Assembly (NCBI RefSeq): GCF_014839805.1
Contig: NC_051123.1
Location: 10,956,727 to 11,020,726, forward strand
Origin: Manduca sexta
Lineage: Eukaryota; Arthropoda; Insecta; Lepidoptera; Sphingidae
Direction of reading: 5' to 3'
Length of the DNA stretch: 64,000 nucleotides
Part shown: positions 60,351 through 64,000 of the stretch, in pieces
How the letters are laid out: the number at the start of each line of letters is the position of its first letter
Position numbering within the stretch: the first letter of the stretch is position 1
The notes under the pieces: model-generated
What the model was told of the DNA's origin: nothing
Database searches by the model: none
The model's input: only the letters and a program-made list of their open reading frames with translations
Position numbers and translations under genes: made by a program

Positions 60351-60508
60351 ATGACACAGCATTATCGGCAAGGGTCTACCACCCCGCCACAAACCTAATG
60401 CCGGCGACACCACCAACGTCACCTACTGGGGTTGCCCCCAACTTCCCTCCCCGGTACCCCAACATGGGCTCGCGCGGCCAGCAAAACAGTTACAACAAAT
60501 CTTGGTAG
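60351..60508 (+). CDS. Terminal coding exon, cassette 2 (Pro-rich C-terminal tail)
   Basis: The acceptor is ttattttccacag ending at 60350, 402 bp after the previous donor. AT completes the split codon (Asn), then 51 codons lead to TAG at 60506-60508. The tail reads DTALSAR, then the core VYHPATNLMP, then a Thr/Pro segment (ATPPTSPTG), an aromatic/proline piece (NFPPRYPNM) and a polar end finishing in NSYNKSW. The core aligns with VFQDATNLLP in the exon at 30266, and codon use is GC-rich compared with the surrounding AT-rich DNA, both marks of real coding sequence. No membrane segment is visible. The family is not recognised; the tail has the look of a disordered adaptor-binding end. Confidence 0.82.
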
Positions 60509-61780
60509 CACACATCGGATCTTTGGATGGATATATCAAGACGAATGTCGAACCTCCACAGCGAGAACTAATTATGGAGGATAATTGAAAATTTGTAAAT
60601 ATGATAGGAAATGTAAATATAGATTTAGGGCTTGCGGGCTTTGGAATGCCTGTAGGGAATGCAAGAAGGGCATAGTCACTTTTAGAACTAAAGATTGACG
60701 GTTGACCACGCCAACAATAGGTATGAGAAAGAGATGCATTTCAACCAAGATTCCTCGCGTTTGGTGAATAGAAAATAATAATAATGTCATTTAAAATCAG
60801 AGTCGTAGTACTACAGAATACTGCATGGAAGATCATGTTGGTAGTATACGATGCGATTGTAAAAAATCTCGGAATTAATAAAAAATGTTCCGATAAAATT
60901 TCTTTTCTCTTTTTGGCAAATTTTTAAAGCTGAAGAAACACGAATGAACTTCGCTCTGGTACTTAACTGTATCAGAGAGTGAGAGACGGTAATCTTAAAG
61001 CATTTAATACTTCCCCTGAGTGATCGATTGAATGAAAAGAATGGAAGATGTTCAGAAGCGAGTTAAAGAGTAATGGGAGTGCATGAATTTGTGTTGATTG
61101 AATGCAAATGAATTCTTAGTTAATTATTGTACCTAATAGTTAATATTTAGCGACTCTAAATTATCTCCTAGAGTCTATTATCTTTTCGCTTTCTAATCTC
61201 ATTGCCGATGTATCGTCAATATCTATGTAGTTGTGAAATATGTGTACAATATTGTATAACTTTATGATTCACACAATGTTGATAGACATTTCTTGTTTAA
61301 AAGAGGTTGAACAACCAGATCAGATATATAGTCCTTTGGTAAGACACTAGTTCTAATTGTGTGATGATTTTATGGTCTACTTTTTGGATTTAAGTCCTTG
61401 TAATTCTTGATACTTAACCCAAAATATGTTTTTGATCTGTATCTGGACAATGTGTGATTATTTTCTGTATTTATTTAGATCAATGTGTCTATTATTGTAA
61501 CATCTATGGATTTTTGTTGTATGAAATACATTTTATACTGTTCTCTTGTAAGCAAAATGTAAGAAAACCAAATATAAAATTATGTATGGCCACAAGACTT
61601 TGATTTTTTCCTGAACAAAATTATAATATTTCAATATTGTTCAATGTAGAACGGCATCTTGGCAGGGTAGTAACTCTTGGTAGTTAAATGGTAAGTTTGG
61701 TACTCTTGATAAAAAAAATATAAAGATTTCTTATGTTTACGCGAATGTTAGATATTGAAATAAAACTATATTTACGGATT
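60509..61780 (+). other. Probable long 3' UTR of cassette 2
   Basis: About 1.27 kb of sequence follows the stop with none of the repeat families that crowd the rest of the window, which is what an exonic 3' UTR would look like here. Canonical AATAAA signals lie at 60877-60882 and 61759-61764; the second is just before a dispersed repeat at about 61785. A short or a long 3' end is possible. Confidence 0.5.
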
Positions 61781-61786
61781 TTATCG

Positions 61787-61880
61787 TGGTTTTTTATATT
61801 ATAATTTTCTCCTGGCGTTTCAAAGACTTTACAGGCCTTATGGTCAAGGGGCGGACAATCTGGCCGTAAAGAGATCCGTA
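61787..61880. repeat. Short dispersed repeat
   Basis: ttatattataattttctcct, ggcgtttcaaagac and ccttatggtcaaggggcgga; related to 11045 and 58428. It marks where the putative 3' UTR to its left probably ends. Confidence 0.45.
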
Positions 61881-62252
61881 AAAATAGTTTTATTTAAATA
61901 ATTTATTTACAAAATAAATACCGAGACGATTAAGCATGATGTTAGCGAAGACTGCCTGCATTACCTAACTTTACATAAAAAAAAGAGATTTTTTTTAAAA
62001 AAATTGATGCATTCTGACATTAGTACCCAGAATTTGCTGAATTAGCAACACTATCGAATGGTAGGTGTAATAATACAAAATTTTGATTTATTTGCTAAAA
62101 ACAACCAGTTCGATTCTTGGATAGTAATATTGTTTTTAAATACAATCATGTAGTTTATAAAACATGCCCCAAACACCGTGCTCAATCGTTGTATCAGCTC
62201 TTCATCCATAATGCTGCTTGTTAGCATTATAGATATTGCCATGACATTTACA

Positions 62253-62487
62253 TTATTGCCGGTGGTAAGATATTTCCGCCCGGATAGTGACCACCGTGCA
62301 CAAGGCGTTGAAACCCGCCATAGTGGCGCACATAAGTGTGTCGCGTTTCGGGATCATCCTGCGTATATCCGGTTCCAACAGGCCGGCATAATTGTGTTAA
62401 CTGCCGAGGGGTAATCATCTCTTGTCAATCGACATTGTCTTGGACCCACTCCATTAACCATTAGGTGCAGTGCCCATATAAAAAAAG
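62253..62487 (-). repeat. REP-C, full-length copy
   Basis: ttgccggtggtaagatattt to attaggtgcagtgcccata. Confidence 0.85.
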
Positions 62488-62869
62488 ACATGGTCGGTAG
62501 GAGTAGATTCCTTCCTTACAAATTCTGATAAACTCAGACATACAGTCTTCAAAATAACGATTATATTGGCTTCATCGATAAACTATCGATATTGCCTCTA
62601 TTATCAGATTTATTTTGCACACGAATATTATCTTGGAAAGATAACCTATAGTGCTACCCAATCATTAGCCTATGATAAGAAGGTAGACAACGTGTTGTTG
62701 AATTAAACAGAGTAATTTCCGTTATAGTTATTTATGCAAGATAGCCAAGGACTGATATTTTGTTTGAAGGACGTTGCAATAGGCATTTTGAGACTTATCT
62801 TCGGATATATCTGGGTAACGAATACAGTGTGTAGCAGTGCAGTAACAATGTTTTAATTTTTTTTTTATT

Positions 62870-63092
62870 CGTGCACGTCAAAGTGTCTGCAGTTGATGGT
62901 AAATAGAGTGGGGTTCAATAGAATGACTACTGATAAGAGACTGACTCGGCAGTTAACACAATTATGCTATTAGAATCGGATACACATACTGATCTCAGAG
63001 CGCGACACATTTACGTGAGCCACTATGGCGGGTTTTAACACCTTGTGTACGCTGGTCGCTATCCGGATATAAAAATATCCTACCACTAGCAA
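62870..63092 (+). repeat. REP-C, full-length copy
   Basis: gtgcacgtcaaagtgtctgc to atatcctaccactagcaaa; opposite in direction to the copy 380 bp to its left. Confidence 0.85.
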
Positions 63093-63365
63093 ATTTCGAA
63101 TTCTTACATTAATTTCCTTCGAAGTTACTTTAAAAGGCGACTTGCCTATGAATATTTTTTATATTGCGATTTAGTTACTTTGATAGGTTCAACAATATCA
63201 ATGATATGTTAGCAAGATGTACTGATAATGTCATTATATTTGGGATAAAGGAGATCTGGGTTATCTTAAACCCACTAAGAGAACATCTTAATACTATAAC
63301 AAGTAAACTACTGCGCTAATTTTATTTTTGCAAACAAATATATGTTATAAAAGACATAACTGCTT

Positions 63366-63493
63366 TGGTGTCGTAGTTGTACTGCGCGGTACGGCAGCAC
63401 TGTGAGGTCCTGGATTCGAATCCTGAGTCGGGCAGAGTGATAGGGTTTTTCTGCTCAGTTTCCTTCGGGGATAAATGCGTGATGTGTGTGTAT
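63366..63493 (+). repeat. SINE-B with a large internal deletion
   Basis: The complete tRNA-like head (gtcgtagttgtactgcgcgg, ggattcgaatcc) runs to gtttttctgctcag, then jumps directly to the 3' end ccttcggggataaatgcgtg. About 100 bp of the body is gone. Confidence 0.85.
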
Positions 63494-63705
63494 AAAACAT
63501 ATAAAATTTATATATAAATATATAATGACAATTCAAAGGGTATGTAGCTCCCTGTATGTTGTGACGTCACACCTAAATAAACAACTCATGAGTTATTTTT
63601 GAATCGGAAACTCACATGTTACCATAACCTGACTTAAGAATAGTTAAATAGACAGTTGAAGAATAAATTTCTTCAACCTGTACTTTCCTAAATAAAAAAA
63701 AACAA

Positions 63706-63765
63706 ACACACATCATGCCTTCATCTCGGCAAGAGTAGGCAGAGGCAGCAATAGCAGTCCAATAT
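63706..63765 (-). repeat. SINE-B, 3' end scrap
   Basis: cacacatcatgccttcatct then ggcagaggcagcaatagc, 60 bp before the exon at 63825. Confidence 0.55.
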
Positions 63766-63824
63766 CGAATTAACGCTACACATCTTTTTAAGATTATTGC
63801 AGACATTTGGGTTTATTTTTACAG

Positions 63825-63988
63825 ACAAAAAAATGGTTTATCACTACCATCACTTAGAGGGGAGTGGAACGGTTTCACCAGCCTTACGGCCCAATTTCGA
63901 CACTCGGGAGTATAGCATCATCCGATCGAGCATTGGACCGAGTCAACCGCTGTATACCCCACCACATATTAACCAAAACCCGAAGTAG
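63825..63988 (+). CDS. Alternative terminal coding exon, cassette 3
   Basis: A pyrimidine-rich acceptor (gtttatttttacag, ending 63824) is followed by AC, which completes an incoming one-base codon, and then 53 codons to TAG at 63986-63988. The tail opens with KKMVYHYHH, goes on through EGSGTVSPAL and FDTREYSII, and ends PLYTPPHINQNPK. Its entry phase is the same as in the exons at 30266 and 60351, so it can be joined to either penultimate exon. The VYH near its start and the later Pro-rich part recall cassette 2 only weakly. It could begin instead at the in-frame ATG at 63833 if it were a separate short gene. The window ends 12 bases after the stop, so its 3' UTR is not seen. Confidence 0.6.
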
Positions 63989-64000
63989 GCTTCGGCACAT

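Noticed and set aside
63366..63435. Possible tRNA gene
   Set aside because: A- and B-box-like elements are present, but the cloverleaf is incomplete and the sequence continues into SINE-B. The same holds for all other tRNA-like heads here.
1..64000. CRISPR arrays, phage genes or other prokaryotic systems
   Set aside because: No regularly spaced short repeats and no prokaryotic coding organisation; the many repeats are interspersed transposons of a eukaryote.

Overview
This window looks like nuclear DNA from a moth or butterfly (Lepidoptera). It is AT-rich, has no bacterial-style operons, and the few coding stretches are short exons with GT/AG borders. Most of it is a dense mix of interspersed repeats of kinds common in lepidopteran genomes: tRNA-derived SINEs, small Helitrons ending in CTAG-T, MITEs, and decayed LINE pieces. 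Most of the open frames longer than 60 codons fall inside repeats or look random.

The host gene content is five small exons on the + strand. I read them as the 3' end of one large gene whose upstream exons lie left of the window. Exon 465-517 and exon 59893-59948 both need one base to finish an incoming codon and both leave one base over. Three terminal coding exons (30266-30453, 60351-60508 and 63825-63988) all accept that one base and each ends in its own stop. The tails at 30266 and 60351 share a V-[FY]-x-x-A-T-N-L-[LM]-P core followed by a Thr/Pro-rich stretch, and both penultimate exons carry Gly-Arg-Ser near their end. This suggests duplicated, alternatively used C-terminal exon cassettes about 59 kb apart. 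I do not recognise the protein family from these tails alone.

Layout: 1-464 upstream intron; 465-517 exon; 518-30265 a 29.7 kb intron holding SINEs, several Helitrons, and a 2.9 kb hAT-like element (11997-14877) with perfect terminal repeats and an 8-bp target duplication that encloses a broken CR1/Jockey-type LINE; 30266-30453 first terminal exon and its putative 3' UTR; 30990-59892 another repeat-rich stretch with an RTE-type LINE scrap, a Helitron with a truncated Rep gene (38413-39838), three copies of a small young Helitron, and several SINEs with clear target duplications; 59893-60508 second cassette; 60509-about 61780 its probable 3' UTR; 63825-63988 third terminal exon at the right edge.

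Repeat families are labelled here for convenience: SINE-A (head GCGGCGATAGCCTAGTTGGG, ATT tail), SINE-B (tail GATAAAGGCGTGATGTGTG), REP-C (core ATTATGCCGGCCTGTTGGAA), REP-D (core TCGTATCGCTTACCATCAGG), MITE-E, MITE-F, REP-G, REP-H. Assignments are by eye from motifs and copy-to-copy comparison inside this window.
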